Shown in pieces: positions 34,993 to 44,550 of a DNA stretch of 64,000 nt. The notes under the pieces were generated by a model, which searched no databases, was not told where the DNA came from, and was given only the letters and a program-made list of their open reading frames with translations. The DNA comes from Kribbella capetownensis. Its GTDB lineage: Bacteria > Actinomycetota > Actinomycetes > Propionibacteriales > Kribbellaceae. The stretch covers positions 62,001 through 126,000 of the forward strand of contig NZ_SJKD01000003.1 of NCBI RefSeq assembly GCF_004331485.1, written 5' to 3'. The stretch's first letter is position 1, and the number at the start of each line of letters is the position of its first letter. Position numbers and translations under genes: made by a program.

Positions 34993-35877
34993 TCAGTCCT
35001 TGATGCCGGATTGGGTTACTCCTTGGATGAGGTAGCGCTGGAGGAAGGCGAAGATCAGGACCAGGGGCAGGATCGAGACGGCGACCGCCATGAACAGTTC
35101 GTGGATGTTGATGGTCTGGGCCGTCACGAACGTCGACATCGCGACCTGGACGGTCCACGACGACGAGTCCTGACCGATCACCAGCGGCCAGAGGAACGAG
35201 TTCCAGTTGCCGATGAACGTGATCGCGGCCAGCGCGGCGAAGAACGGCAGCGAGTTCGGAACGACGATCCGCCAGAACACCCCGAAGTACCCGGCACCGT
35301 CCACCCGCGCCGCCTCCTCCAACTCCTTGGGGAAGCCGAGGAAGTACTGCCGGAACAGGAACGCCGCGAACCCACTGAACAGCGTCGGGATGATCAGGCC
35401 GCGCAACGTGCTGACCCAGCCGAGCGAAGACACCACGATGAAGCTCGGGATGAAGGTGACCGCGGCCGGGATCATCAGCGTGGCGACGATCGCGTAGAAG
35501 ATCTTGTCCGCGTGCCGGTACGGGATCCGGGCCAGGCCGTACCCCGCCATCGATGCCAGCAGCAACTGTCCGGCGGTGCCCAGGACGCCGACCACCGCGG
35601 AGTTGTACATCGCCCGCGCCATCGGCACCTGGGTGTCGTTGAACAGTTCGCTGATGTTGCCCCACTGCAGATCCTTCGGGAACAACGTCCAGTCCGGTGC
35701 GGTGATGTCCGCCTCGGTGGACAGCGCGTTGCGCACGATCAGGTAGAACGGCAGCAGGAACAGCACCACCGCGACGAACAACGCGATCCAGCGCCCCACC
35801 ATGCCGACCACACCGAGCGGGCTGCGGCTGAAGCCGATCGGCTGTGGGGTTCCCGACGTACGTTCAGTGGCCGACAT
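34993..35877 (-). CDS. Carbohydrate ABC transporter permease (MalG/AraQ type)
   Basis: A 294-residue inner-membrane subunit with six helices. The conserved EAA loop is EEAARVDGAGYFGVFWRIVVPNS. The N terminus is cytoplasmic (~25 residues). Its ATG shares one nucleotide with the stop of the other permease (TGATG). It forms the channel with its partner; no ATPase gene is in the operon, so a shared MsiK-like ATPase is expected. Confidence 0.94.
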   Translation of the reverse strand: MSATERTSGTPQPIGFSRSPLGVVGMVGRWIALFVAVVLFLLPFYLIVRNALSTEADITAPDWTLFPKDLQWGNISELFNDTQVPMARAMYNSAVVGVLGTAGQLLLASMAGYGLARIPYRHADKIFYAIVATLMIPAAVTFIPSFIVVSSLGWVSTLRGLIIPTLFSGFAAFLFRQYFLGFPKELEEAARVDGAGYFGVFWRIVVPNSLPFFAALAAITFIGNWNSFLWPLVIGQDSSSWTVQVAMSTFVTAQTINIHELFMAVAVSILPLVLIFAFLQRYLIQGVTQSGIKD

Positions 35878-36845
35878 CAGTCACCCGCCTTCCCGAAGCC
35901 GAAGATCCGGCTCTGCAGCAACGTCACGATCATGATGATCACGGCCAGGATCAGCGCACCCGCGGAGCCGTGGCCGAGGTCCTGGATCGACCCGAGCGAG
36001 ATGTTGTAGAGGTAGACCAGTGGCGGCCGGCCGTAGTTCTGATTGCCGATCAGGTTGTAGAACTCGTCGAACGCCTGGTACGCCGCGATCAGGTTCAGGA
36101 TCAGTACGGCGACCGACGTGGCGCGCAACTGCGGCAGCGTGATGTAGCGGAACACCTGCCAGCCGGGCTTCGCACCGTCGACGTACGCCGCCTCGTAGAG
36201 CGTCGGCGAGATCCGCTGCAGTCCTGCGATGAACAGGATCATGTAGAAACCGAGTTGCAGCCACAGCCGGACTGTGACGAGCGGGATCCAGTACCACGGC
36301 GGATCGACGGTCGACAGCCAGGCGATGCCATCCGCCCCGAACCAGCCGAGGACGGTGTTGGCCAGGCCGAACCGGACGCCGTTGAAGATCGACAGCTTCC
36401 AGATCAGCGAGGCCACCACGTACGAGCAGGCGGTCGGCAGGAAGAACACTGACCGGAAGAACGCGCGGGCGATCTTCACCTGGTTGACCAGTAACGCCAG
36501 CGCCAGCGACAGCACGAACGTCAGCGGCACGATGAACACCGCGAAGATCGTGAACGTGCCCAGACTGGACAAGAAGTTGTGGTCGGTGAGCATGTCGATG
36601 TAGTTCTGCAGCCCGACGAACTTCGACGGCGTGACCGTGTTGTAGGCCTCGAAGAAGCTGAGGACCAGGCTCCAGATGATCGGCAGGTACGAGAAGATCA
36701 GCAGCCCGGCGACGAACGGTCCGACGAACAGCCAGAACGACATCGTGGTGCCGGCGATCCCCCGCCGGTGTCGCGTCCTCCGCCGCTCACCAGTGGTGGC
36801 GGAGGACGCGGCCGGCTGCGTGTCTGCCGGTGCGCTGCGGCTCAC
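35877..36845 (-). CDS. Carbohydrate ABC transporter permease (MalF/UgpA type)
   Basis: A 322-residue subunit with about six helices after a 35-residue basic N-terminal tail. The EAA loop is YEAAYVDGAKPGWQVFRYITLPQL. GTG at 36845 is chosen because it overlaps the binding-protein stop as GTGA; the frame continues upstream but that part is antisense-like to the real gene. Coupled to both neighbours. Confidence 0.93.
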   Translation of the reverse strand: MSRSAPADTQPAASSATTGERRRTRHRRGIAGTTMSFWLFVGPFVAGLLIFSYLPIIWSLVLSFFEAYNTVTPSKFVGLQNYIDMLTDHNFLSSLGTFTIFAVFIVPLTFVLSLALALLVNQVKIARAFFRSVFFLPTACSYVVASLIWKLSIFNGVRFGLANTVLGWFGADGIAWLSTVDPPWYWIPLVTVRLWLQLGFYMILFIAGLQRISPTLYEAAYVDGAKPGWQVFRYITLPQLRATSVAVLILNLIAAYQAFDEFYNLIGNQNYGRPPLVYLYNISLGSIQDLGHGSAGALILAVIIMIVTLLQSRIFGFGKAGD

Positions 36846-38128
36846 CCGAACAACCGGGACAACTCGTCGTTGACGGTCTTCTCGGCCTTGGTGATCTCGG
36901 CGGCGGGGTCGGCTCCCTTCTTGATCACGTTCGTGAGCATGTCGTTGAACGCCGTGTTCATCTTCGGCGTCCAGGCCGGGTCGTCGGTGTGGCCGTAGTC
37001 CGCGGTCAGCTTGACCGTCTCCGCCGCGACGCCGCTCTGCAGCTTCGATGCCTTGGCCGCGAGGCTCTTGCGGGGCGGGATGTGGAAGCCGTAGTTCAGC
37101 GACCAGTCCTCCTGGAAGTCTTCCTTGTCGATCCACAGCCACTTCACGAACTTCTTCGCCGCGTCGACGTTCGCGCTCTTGGCCGAGACGAACTGGGTCC
37201 AGCCGCCGGAGTACACCGCTGGTTTGCCTTGTGCGTCGAGCGCGGGGAAGGGGATCACGCCGAGGTCGTCGCCGAATGCCTTCTGCATGCCCGGCACGGC
37301 CCACATGCCGATCCACTGCATCGCTGTAAGGCCCTGGTTGATGGCGCCAGGGTCGGTCCAGTCGGTCGGCGCGCCCAGCAGCACGCTCTTGCTCGCGTAC
37401 AGCTCGTGCAGCTTCCCGAACGCCTGGGCCGCGCGGGCGTCGGTGAAGCCCGGCTTGTGGTCCTCGGTCAGGCGGTCGCCGCCTGACGACCACAGCGCCG
37501 GCCCGCCCAGGGCGAGACCGCCGTCGTTGCCGACGAAGATGCCCTTCACCTTGTTCGTGGTGAGTTCCTTGGCCGCGGAGATCAGGTCGTCGATCGTCTC
37601 CGGCGGCTTGATCCCGGCCTTGTCCAGCAGGGACTTGCGGTAGAAGATCACCTGTGGATCCACGATCATCCGGATCCCGTAGACCTTGCCGTCGACGGTG
37701 TTGGTGGCCAGGTCACCGGGCTGGAAGTCGTCCTTGACGTCGGCAATGATGTCGTCCAGCGCGACCACCTGGTTGCTCTTCACCATCCCGATGTTGAGCT
37801 GGCTCTCGAAGACGTCCGGGCCCTTGTTCGACAGCAGGCCGGACGACAGCTTGGCGGCGTAGTCACCGGGGGTCCACGCGATCGTGACGTTCGCATCGGT
37901 GTAGGCCTTGGCGTACTTCGTCGCGGCTTGCTGAGTGCCGGTCTCGCCGTACTGGTGGTACCACTGCGACAAGGTCGCCTTGGCGCCGCCGCCGTCATCG
38001 CCCCCGCTCGAGGGCCGGCCGGTATTACCGCCGCAGGCCGCGGTGAACGCGGCGAGCGCGGCCAGGCCGCCGGTCCGCTTGAGCAGATCCCGCCGGGTCA
38101 GACCGGCGTTCGGAACATGAGCAGGCAT
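36842..38128 (-). CDS. Sugar ABC transporter substrate-binding lipoprotein
   Basis: A 428-residue extracellular binding protein. The N terminus has a twin-arginine segment (TRRDLLKR), a hydrophobic stretch and a lipobox-like TAAC with the lipid Cys, then a Gly/Ser linker, suggesting Tat export and lipid anchoring. The body is a SBP_bac_1 fold (for example LSQWYHQYGETGTQQAA; ALWSSGGDRLTED). ATG at 38128 has GGAAGG 8 nt upstream; a GTG at 38137 is the alternative. The sugar is unknown. Confidence 0.93.
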   Translation of the reverse strand: MPAHVPNAGLTRRDLLKRTGGLAALAAFTAACGGNTGRPSSGGDDGGGAKATLSQWYHQYGETGTQQAATKYAKAYTDANVTIAWTPGDYAAKLSSGLLSNKGPDVFESQLNIGMVKSNQVVALDDIIADVKDDFQPGDLATNTVDGKVYGIRMIVDPQVIFYRKSLLDKAGIKPPETIDDLISAAKELTTNKVKGIFVGNDGGLALGGPALWSSGGDRLTEDHKPGFTDARAAQAFGKLHELYASKSVLLGAPTDWTDPGAINQGLTAMQWIGMWAVPGMQKAFGDDLGVIPFPALDAQGKPAVYSGGWTQFVSAKSANVDAAKKFVKWLWIDKEDFQEDWSLNYGFHIPPRKSLAAKASKLQSGVAAETVKLTADYGHTDDPAWTPKMNTAFNDMLTNVIKKGADPAAEITKAEKTVNDELSRLFG

Positions 38129-38188
38129 GAATTCCACCTTCCCGAGGAACAGCGCCGCAGGGGGTACGACGCCGGCGGTTCCGAGTTA

Positions 38189-38203
38189 CTTAACGGCGTT
38201 AAG
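38189..38203. promoter_or_regulatory. LacI-like operator of the sugar ABC operon
   Basis: CTTAACG-G-CGTTAAG is a perfect inverted repeat with 7-nt arms. It lies about 10-25 nt downstream of the predicted transcription start and 60-75 nt before the binding-protein ATG, a repressor-roadblock position. No LacI or ROK gene is in the window. Confidence 0.6.
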
Positions 38204-38350
38204 CATCTCCGATTTCGCACACGCTACAACTAGATCCAACATTCCAACAGGCTTCGCCACAGGTCTTTCCGGCACGGTACCCATCCGGCGGGAGGATTCC
38301 GCTCCGACGCTCCCAGGTGAATCGTTGGAGAAGTGTGTAGCACCATCGCT

Positions 38351-38383
38351 CAAAAGCGCGCCCGGCGCAAGACCGGGCGCGCT
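38351..38383 (-). terminator. Rho-independent terminator of the fad operon
   Basis: AGCGCGCCCGG (38355-38365) and CCGGGCGCGCT (38373-38383) form a perfect 11-bp stem with a 7-nt loop. On the minus strand it is followed by a T-run (plus AAAA at 38352-38355); on the plus strand by CTTCTTT, so it may be bidirectional. Confidence 0.85.
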
Positions 38384-38433
38384 CTTCTTTGTTCGAATCT
38401 GTGGAATGTTGCTCGGGCGGTATCAGACCGTGA

Positions 38434-40569
38434 TCAGCCGAACATCTCCCCCGCCGAAGCCTTGCGCACCAGCAGTTCCGGCGGCTCGAACCGGGTTCCG
38501 TACGAGGACGCCAACGCCCGCGCACGCTCGACGAACGCCGGCAGCCCATAGCCGTTGATGTACTGCAGCGCACCGCCGTACAGCGGTGGAAAGCCGATGC
38601 CGAAGATCGATCCGATGTTGGCGTCGGCAACAGAGCGTAGTACCGCTTCGTCGAGGCACTTGACCGTCTCCAGCGCCATCGCGAACGTCATCCGCTCCTG
38701 CAGATCGATCAGCGGTACGTCGTCGTGTCGCGGGAAGTGCTCCCACAGTCCGGGCCACAGGGTCTTGGGACCATCCGCGGGGTAGTCGTAGAAGCCGGCA
38801 CCCGCGGCCTTCCCGCGCCGGTCGAACTCGTTCACCAGCCGGTCCGCGACCGCCATCCCCGGGTGCTCGTCGAACGCGCCGGCGCTGTCGCCGGCAGCCC
38901 TGGCCGCGTCCCGGATCTTCTGGGGCAGCGTCAGCGTGACCTCGTCCAGCATCGCCAGCGGCGGCGCCGGGAAGCCCATCTGGGTCGCGGCCCGCTCGAT
39001 CGTCACCGGGTCGATGCCCTCGGCGACCATCGCCGCACCCTCCATCACCAGCGTCCCGAACACCCGCGAGGTGAAGAAGCCCCGGCTGTCGTTGACCACG
39101 ATCGGCGTCTTCTTGATCTGCCGTACGACGTCGTACGCCTTGGCGATGGCACGGTCCGAGGTCTTCTCCCCCACGATCAACTCGACCAGCGGCATCCGGT
39201 CGACCGGCGAGAAGAAGTGCATGCCGATGAAGTCGTCCGGCCGGTCGATGCCGTCGGCGAGTGAGGTGATCGGCAGTGTCGAGGTGTTCGAGCAGAGCAG
39301 CGCGTCCGGCTCGACCACGCCGGCGATCTCGGCGAACACCTTCTGCTTGAGCTCCTCGCTCTCGAAGACCGCCTCGATCACCAGATCACAGCCGGCCAGG
39401 TCGTTCGGGTCCGCGGTCGGCGTGATCCGGCTGAGGAACTCCTCCACCTGTCCCGCGGTCGTCCGCCCCTTCTGCACCTGCTTCGCGAGCAGCTTCTCGG
39501 AGTACTCCTTGCCGCGAGCGGCCGCCTCGAGCGTGACGTCCTTCAAGACCACGTCGATGCCCGTCTTCGCGCAGACGTACGCGATCCCGGCACCCATCAT
39601 CCCGGCACCGAGGACGCCGACCTTGCGGGCCGAGTAGCGAGGTACGCCGTCGGGCCGCGACGCGCCGGCGTTGATCGCCTGCAGGTCGAAGAAGAACGCC
39701 TGGATCATGTTCTTCGCGATCTGCCCGGTCGCCAGCGACACGAAGTACCGCGACTCGATCCGCGAAGCCGTGGCGAAGTCCACCTGGCTGCCCTCGACGG
39801 CCGCACTCATGATCGCCCGCGGCGCCGGGTACGGCGCGCCCTTCAACTGCTTGCGCAGGTTCGCCGGGAAGGCCGGCAGGAACGCGGCCAGCTTCGGGGA
39901 CGACGGCGTACCGCCGGGGATCTTGTAACCGTCGCGATCCCATGGCTGCTTGGCGTCACCGTCGTACGCTTCGATCCAGCGACAGGCGGCATCGAGCAAC
40001 TCCGCGGCGGGGACGACCTCGTCCACGATGCCGACCGACTTGGCATGGGCAGGCTTCATCCGCTGCCCTTGCAGCAGCACGTTCATCAGCGCGTCCTGCA
40101 GGCCGAGCATCCGGACAGTCCGGGTCACGCCGCCACCGCCGGGCAGGAGGCCAAGCGTCACCTCGGGTACACCCAGCTCGATCCGGTTGTCGTCAGCAAC
40201 GATCCGGCGGTGACAGGCGAGCGCGATCTCCAGGCCACCACCGAGCGCAGAACCGTTGATCGCGGCGACGACCGGGACACCCAGCGTCTCCAGTGCGCGG
40301 AGTTGTCGCTTGACCTCTTCCACCGTGGCGAAGACCTCGGCCGCATCGCCCGGCTGGATCTGCGACAACATCTGCAGGTTGCCGCCGGCAAAGAAGGTGG
40401 ATTTGGCGCTGGTGATCACCACCCCCTTCAGACCGCCCTTCTCGGCCTGCAACCGCTCCACGGTCTGCGCCATCGCGGCGAGGTACGCCTCGGTCATGGT
40501 GTTCGCCGACGCGTCGGGGTCGTCCATCGTCAGCGTGACGACACCGTCGACGTTCTGCCAGGAGATCAT
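38434..40569 (-). CDS. fadJ: Fatty-acid oxidation complex alpha subunit (enoyl-CoA hydratase/3-hydroxyacyl-CoA dehydrogenase)
   Basis: A 711-residue bifunctional enzyme. The N-terminal crotonase domain (~1-190) has [12 protein letters not shown] and the oxyanion region [19 protein letters not shown], with [18 protein letters not shown]. The 3-hydroxyacyl-CoA dehydrogenase starts near residue 310 ([16 protein letters not shown]) and has [14 protein letters not shown] with its catalytic His. ATG at 40569 overlaps the thiolase stop (ATGA). It works with FadA in beta-oxidation. Confidence 0.95.
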   Translation of the reverse strand: MISWQNVDGVVTLTMDDPDASANTMTEAYLAAMAQTVERLQAEKGGLKGVVITSAKSTFFAGGNLQMLSQIQPGDAAEVFATVEEVKRQLRALETLGVPVVAAINGSALGGGLEIALACHRRIVADDNRIELGVPEVTLGLLPGGGGVTRTVRMLGLQDALMNVLLQGQRMKPAHAKSVGIVDEVVPAAELLDAACRWIEAYDGDAKQPWDRDGYKIPGGTPSSPKLAAFLPAFPANLRKQLKGAPYPAPRAIMSAAVEGSQVDFATASRIESRYFVSLATGQIAKNMIQAFFFDLQAINAGASRPDGVPRYSARKVGVLGAGMMGAGIAYVCAKTGIDVVLKDVTLEAAARGKEYSEKLLAKQVQKGRTTAGQVEEFLSRITPTADPNDLAGCDLVIEAVFESEELKQKVFAEIAGVVEPDALLCSNTSTLPITSLADGIDRPDDFIGMHFFSPVDRMPLVELIVGEKTSDRAIAKAYDVVRQIKKTPIVVNDSRGFFTSRVFGTLVMEGAAMVAEGIDPVTIERAATQMGFPAPPLAMLDEVTLTLPQKIRDAARAAGDSAGAFDEHPGMAVADRLVNEFDRRGKAAGAGFYDYPADGPKTLWPGLWEHFPRHDDVPLIDLQERMTFAMALETVKCLDEAVLRSVADANIGSIFGIGFPPLYGGALQYINGYGLPAFVERARALASSYGTRFEPPELLVRKASAGEMFG

Positions 40570-41789
40570 GCCGCAAGCCTCTCGATGATCGTCGCGACGC
40601 CCATCCCGCCGCCGACGCACAGGGTGGCCAGTCCGTACCGGAGCTCGCGCCGCTCCAGTTCGTCCAGCAGGGTTCCGATCAGCATGGCGCCGGTGGCACC
40701 GAGCGGGTGACCGAGCGCGATCGCGCCGCCGTTCACGTTCACCTTCTCGTGCGGTACGCCGAGATCCTTCATGAAATGCATGACCGCGGCGGCGAACGCC
40801 TCGTTCATCTCGAACAGGTCGATGTCGCTCACCTCGAGCCCGGCCTTGGCCAGCGCCTTGCGGGCGGCCGGTGCCGGACCGGTCAGCATGATGGTCGGGT
40901 CGGCGCCACTGACGCCGGTGGCGACCACACGGCCGCGAGGTGCCTGGCCGAGCGCCTCGCCGGCCTTCTCGTTGCCGACAGCAACCAGCGCGGCGCCGTC
41001 GACGATGCCGGACGAGTTGCCGGCATGGTGGACGTGATTGATCCGCTCGACGGTCACGTACTTCTCCAGGGCGACCGAGTCGAAGCCGCCGTGCTCTCCG
41101 ATCGCCGCGAACGACACGGGCAGTCCGGCCAGCGTCTCGACGGTCGTACCGGGCCTGACCAGCTGGTCGTGGTCCAGGATCTGCAGGCCGTTGCGGTCCT
41201 GTACCGAAATGACCGAGCGGCCGAAGTAGCCGTTCGCCCAGGCCTTGGCGGCTCGGGCGTGCGACTCGGCGGCGTACGCGTCGACGTCGGTGCGGGAGAA
41301 GCCGTCGAGGGTCGCGATCAGGTCCGCGCTGATGCCCTGCGGGATGAAGTTCGTCGCCAGGGCCGTCTCCGGGTCCATCGCCCAGGCGCCGCCGTCGGAC
41401 GCCATCGGCACCCGGGACATCGACTCGACGCCGCCGGCGAGGATGAAGTCCTCCCACCCGGACCGGACCCGCTGCGCCGCCTGGTTGACCGCCTCGAGGC
41501 CGGACGCACAGAACCGGTTGAGCTGTACGCCGCCGGTCGTCTCCGGGTAGCCCGCCGCCAGCACCGCGGTCCGGGCGATGTCCATGCCCTGGTCGCCGAT
41601 CGGTGTGACGACACCGAGGACGACGTCGTCGATCGTGGCCGGGTCCAGCTCGGGGTGCCGGTCCCGCAGTTCGTGCAGGAGGCCGGTGATCAGCTGGATC
41701 GGCTTGACCTCGTACAGGGCACCCGTCGGTTTGCCCTTGCCGCGGGGGGTGCGGATCGCGTCGTACAGGAAGGCTTCACTGGTCATCAT
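40566..41789 (-). CDS. fadA: Acetyl-CoA C-acyltransferase (thiolase)
   Basis: A 407-residue thiolase for the last step of beta-oxidation. The acyl-accepting Cys is in [13 protein letters not shown], the catalytic His in [14 protein letters not shown], and the second Cys in LCVGGGMG. Two ATGs start the frame (41789 and 41786). It heads a fadA-fadJ operon divergent from a MerR regulator, with a shared operator. Confidence 0.96.
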   Translation of the reverse strand: MMTSEAFLYDAIRTPRGKGKPTGALYEVKPIQLITGLLHELRDRHPELDPATIDDVVLGVVTPIGDQGMDIARTAVLAAGYPETTGGVQLNRFCASGLEAVNQAAQRVRSGWEDFILAGGVESMSRVPMASDGGAWAMDPETALATNFIPQGISADLIATLDGFSRTDVDAYAAESHARAAKAWANGYFGRSVISVQDRNGLQILDHDQLVRPGTTVETLAGLPVSFAAIGEHGGFDSVALEKYVTVERINHVHHAGNSSGIVDGAALVAVGNEKAGEALGQAPRGRVVATGVSGADPTIMLTGPAPAARKALAKAGLEVSDIDLFEMNEAFAAAVMHFMKDLGVPHEKVNVNGGAIALGHPLGATGAMLIGTLLDELERRELRYGLATLCVGGGMGVATIIERLAA

Positions 41790-41818
41790 GATCCCGTCGG
41801 TCGAAGACTCCCCACGAT

Positions 41819-41839
41819 TGTGACAGTTCTGGTGTCACG
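41819..41839. promoter_or_regulatory. MerR-type operator between fadA and merR
   Basis: TGTGACAG-TTCTG-GTGTCACG: an imperfect palindrome. Seventeen of its 21 bases match the site at 48727-48747. On the minus strand it contains a CACAAT -10-like element for fadA, and it lies 20 nt before the TATGAT -10 of the regulator gene. Confidence 0.7.
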
Positions 41840-41858
41840 ATGGTCAAGGGGGCCTCGT

Positions 41859-41864
41859 TATGAT
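41859..41864 (+). promoter_or_regulatory. -10 element of the MerR regulator gene
   Basis: TATGAT followed by 7 nt and ATG at 41872: a leaderless promoter. This decides the start over the in-frame ATG at 41860, which lies inside the -10. Confidence 0.6.
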
Positions 41865-41871
41865 CTCCGCC

Positions 41872-42618
41872 ATGCCGGAAACCAGTGCGGGGGGAACCGT
41901 GGACGAGGCGACACTGACGGTGGACGAGCTCTCAACTCGGGTCGGGATGACGGTGCGGACGCTCCGCTTCTACGCCGGCCGCGGCCTGATCCCGCCACCG
42001 ATCCGGCGCGGCCGGGTCGGCTACTACGGCCCGGAGCACATCGCCCGGCTCGATCTGGTCCGCGAACTGCAGGCGCACGGCTTCACTCTGTCCGCGATCG
42101 AGGGCTATCTGGACCGCATCCCGCCGAACGCGACACCGCAGGACATCGCCTTGCACCGGACGCTACTGACCCCATGGATGCGCGACCTCCCGGAGACCCT
42201 GAACCGCACAGCCCTGGTACGACGCACCGGTCGTGAACTCAGCGACGACGACATCGAGATGCTGGTCGCGCTCGGCGTGGTCGAGCCGACGCCGGACGAG
42301 GACGTGTTCCAGGTCGCGACCGCGCACCTCAGTCTGGGGGTCGAGCTCCTCGATCTGGATCTGCCGGTCGACGCCGTACTGGCCGCCGGCCGGATCTTCA
42401 CCGAGCACGGCCGCGCGATCGCTGAGGAGCTGACCGAGGTGTTCCGGACCAAGGTGTGGCCGCACTACCGGGACTCGGGCGGTCCGCCGGAGCACATCCA
42501 GCAGTTGGTCGAGCGGTTCAAGCCGGTGACGATCCAGGGCCTGGTGCTGGCGTACGAGCGAGCTGTCGGCGAGACGCAGCGCGACACGATCCGGCGGACC
42601 CAGAGCAAGCGCCGCTGA
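41872..42618 (+). CDS. MerR-family regulator of fatty-acid genes
   Basis: A 248-residue regulator. The MerR DNA-binding domain is at ~16-85 (LTVDELSTRVGMTVRTLRFY; GLIPPPIRRGRVGYYGPEH; LDLVRELQAHGFTLSAIEGYL). The C-terminal ~150 residues resemble the effector part of actinobacterial MerR regulators next to fad genes and contain no Cys-based metal site. It is divergent from fadA-fadJ. The shared palindromes here and at 48727 suggest that it also controls the acyl-CoA dehydrogenase/CoA-transferase operon (inference). Confidence 0.9.
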   Translation: MPETSAGGTVDEATLTVDELSTRVGMTVRTLRFYAGRGLIPPPIRRGRVGYYGPEHIARLDLVRELQAHGFTLSAIEGYLDRIPPNATPQDIALHRTLLTPWMRDLPETLNRTALVRRTGRELSDDDIEMLVALGVVEPTPDEDVFQVATAHLSLGVELLDLDLPVDAVLAAGRIFTEHGRAIAEELTEVFRTKVWPHYRDSGGPPEHIQQLVERFKPVTIQGLVLAYERAVGETQRDTIRRTQSKRR

Positions 42619-42661
42619 CGGCCGGCGGAGCTCGTCTCCCCCGGCCGGTGCGGTGGCCTTC

Positions 42662-43399
42662 CTAGGCGGGCGGTGATTCCTGCGCCGGCACGATGATGTT
42701 CACCCGGCCCTCGACGACGTCGTTGGCGACGTCGGTGAGGCGGCGGTTGTGGGTCCGCGCATAGGTCCGCATGATGGCGAACGCCTCGTCGACGCCGACT
42801 GCAAGGCTGTGGGTGAGGAACCCCTTGGCCTGCTCGATCAGGATGCGGCTGTTGAGCGCCGACTGAAGTTGCTCGGTGACGATCTCCTGGCGGGCCAGTG
42901 CGCGCTGGTGGATGATGCCGATGCTCGCGGCATCGGCCAGTGCCTGCCCCAGCGCGATCGTGTCGTCGTCGAGCGGTCCGGCGGTGGCGCTGAACAGGTT
43001 GACGGCTCCGAGGACGGTACCGCGCAGCCGCATCGGCAACGCGTGCACCGCGAGGTAGCCGGCGTCGATCGCCGCGGCACTGAACCGGGGCCACCGCGTA
43101 TCGGCCTGACGCATGTCCCCGGACTGGACCGGGCGCCCGGTCGTGAACGCGTCCAGGCACGGTCCCTCGGAGTTCTGCAACTGGGTCAGTTCCACCAACC
43201 GCGCCTGCTCGGTGGAGGCCGCCACCAGGTTCAGTGCGCCGTGGTGGTCGACGAGCAGAATGCCGCACGCCGACACCCCCAGCAGCTCGCTGCAGCGCGT
43301 GGCGAGCCGATCCAGGAAGTCGATGATGTCGAAATCGTCGACGAGGGTGTCAGCCAGCTCGATGAACACTTCTCTCGCCCTGCGGTCAGACACGCTCAT
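42662..43399 (-). CDS. GAF-ANTAR regulatory protein (second of a pair)
   Basis: A 245-residue protein: GAF sensor domain (~20-165; SACGILLVDHHGALNLVAAS; LQNSEGPCLDAF) followed by an ANTAR RNA-binding domain (~175-235; LNSRILIEQAKGFL; AFAIMRTYARTHNRRL). ANTAR proteins usually bind paired RNA hairpins and prevent termination. Its ATG overlaps the stop of the upstream GAF-ANTAR gene. Ligand and RNA target unknown. Confidence 0.9.
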   Translation of the reverse strand: MSVSDRRAREVFIELADTLVDDFDIIDFLDRLATRCSELLGVSACGILLVDHHGALNLVAASTEQARLVELTQLQNSEGPCLDAFTTGRPVQSGDMRQADTRWPRFSAAAIDAGYLAVHALPMRLRGTVLGAVNLFSATAGPLDDDTIALGQALADAASIGIIHQRALARQEIVTEQLQSALNSRILIEQAKGFLTHSLAVGVDEAFAIMRTYARTHNRRLTDVANDVVEGRVNIIVPAQESPPA

Positions 43400-44250
43400 C
43401 TTTCATCCTCCTCTTCATTCTCAGCTTGCTCCGATTCCTGCTTGTCCGGACCGTCGGATCCCGGCGGATCCGGGTCCCGTCCCGGCGGATCACCACGGCC
43501 GTCGCTCCCGTCGGCGATGACGCCCTGATGGTCGCCATCCAGGTACCGATGACCAGCCATGACCTCGGTGGCGACCCGGTGCAACGGTCTGCCGCTGCTG
43601 AACGCGTGGGCACGCAGCAGAGCGAGCGCATCGGTCACGCTGATGCGCTGCTGGGCCGCCACGAGTCCCGCAGCCTGGTGCACCTCCGCACGGCGCGCGG
43701 TGAACGCCGCATCGATCACCTGGTCCAAGTCTGCGCTCAACCCATGACGATCGTCGAGCGCAAGGACGAAGACCGCGTCGGCGTACACCAAGGCGTCCAG
43801 GAGTTGATCGCCGCCGAGAGGTCCGGGCTGCCGCCGGTAGACACTCAGCGCTCCGATCCTGGCCGCACCCGCACCGATCGGGAAGGCGAAGATGCCGCAC
43901 ACGCCGTGCTGGGCCGCGGCCGGCGCGAACGCGGGCCACCGCTTGACCGCATCCATCGCGGACAGATCGGTCGCCAGCACCGGCGCGCCGCTCGCGATCG
44001 CATCGGCACTGGGACCTTGGCCGAGGGTGAACTGCAACTCCTCCAACTCACCGACCTCAGGCCTGGTCGCCAGCAGCGGCTCGTACGGTCCGCCGTCAGG
44101 CGACATGGACAGCCCGGCGCCTACGGCCGACAGTGCGTCGGCGCAGGCCGACACGGCGTAGCGCAGCGAAGGCAATGCGCCGTCGATTCGCGCAGCGGCG
44201 TCGATCGCCCCCCACACCCTGGCACCGCGGTCTTGATCCACCCGCTCCAT
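43396..44250 (-). CDS. GAF-ANTAR regulatory protein (first of a pair)
   Basis: A 284-residue paralogue of the following gene: GAF (~25-160; LQFTLGQGPSADAIASG) and ANTAR (~170-235; TARRAEVHQAAGLVAAQQ; ALALLRAHAFSSGRPLHRVATEV). It ends in a ~45-residue acidic, Pro/Asp/Glu-rich tail (EQAENEEEDER). The pair is translationally coupled, so hetero-dimers are plausible. Confidence 0.9.
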   Translation of the reverse strand: MERVDQDRGARVWGAIDAAARIDGALPSLRYAVSACADALSAVGAGLSMSPDGGPYEPLLATRPEVGELEELQFTLGQGPSADAIASGAPVLATDLSAMDAVKRWPAFAPAAAQHGVCGIFAFPIGAGAARIGALSVYRRQPGPLGGDQLLDALVYADAVFVLALDDRHGLSADLDQVIDAAFTARRAEVHQAAGLVAAQQRISVTDALALLRAHAFSSGRPLHRVATEVMAGHRYLDGDHQGVIADGSDGRGDPPGRDPDPPGSDGPDKQESEQAENEEEDER

Positions 44251-44294
44251 CCAGACTCGTGCCGCCGCCGGGCGGATGACTCACCTTAGCGGCC

Positions 44295-44435
44295 CTACTC
44301 GTCGGTCGACTCACCGTCAGGCGGGGACACGCTCGGTTCGGCGTCCGGGACGCGCTCCGGTTCAGGCTCTTTGGCTCGCTTCGGTGCGGAGGCCTTCTCG
44401 GCCACGGCTGCGGGCAGACCGATCCATTCGCTCAT
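44295..44435 (-). CDS. Small charged protein upstream of the GAF-ANTAR pair
   Basis: A 46-codon ORF. ATG at 44435 has GGAG 6-7 nt upstream and a TAG at 44295. The product begins MSEWIGLPAAVAEKASAPKR and continues with a Pro/Glu-rich acidic stretch. It ends 44 nt before the first GAF-ANTAR gene. No known family recognised; it may be a real small protein or a leader ORF. Confidence 0.5.
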   Translation of the reverse strand: MSEWIGLPAAVAEKASAPKRAKEPEPERVPDAEPSVSPPDGESTDE

Positions 44436-44550
44436 CGATGCTCCATCCAGTCAGCCCGCGCACAGCCGCCGGGGTCTGGGGCAGCACCTTCCCTGACAGT
44501 CTAGGCCGCAGCGTGATTGACTGCCTTCAGATGATTCAGGGGAGGTTGCG

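Larger units (their letters stand above)
38129..38433. other. Regulatory spacer before the sugar ABC operon
   Basis: About 305 nt. It holds the operator at 38189-38203, a minus-strand promoter (TAGCGT at 38221-38226 with TTGGAA at 38242-38247, 15-nt spacer) and the terminator of the fad operon at 38351-38383. No convincing gene is seen. Confidence 0.6.
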
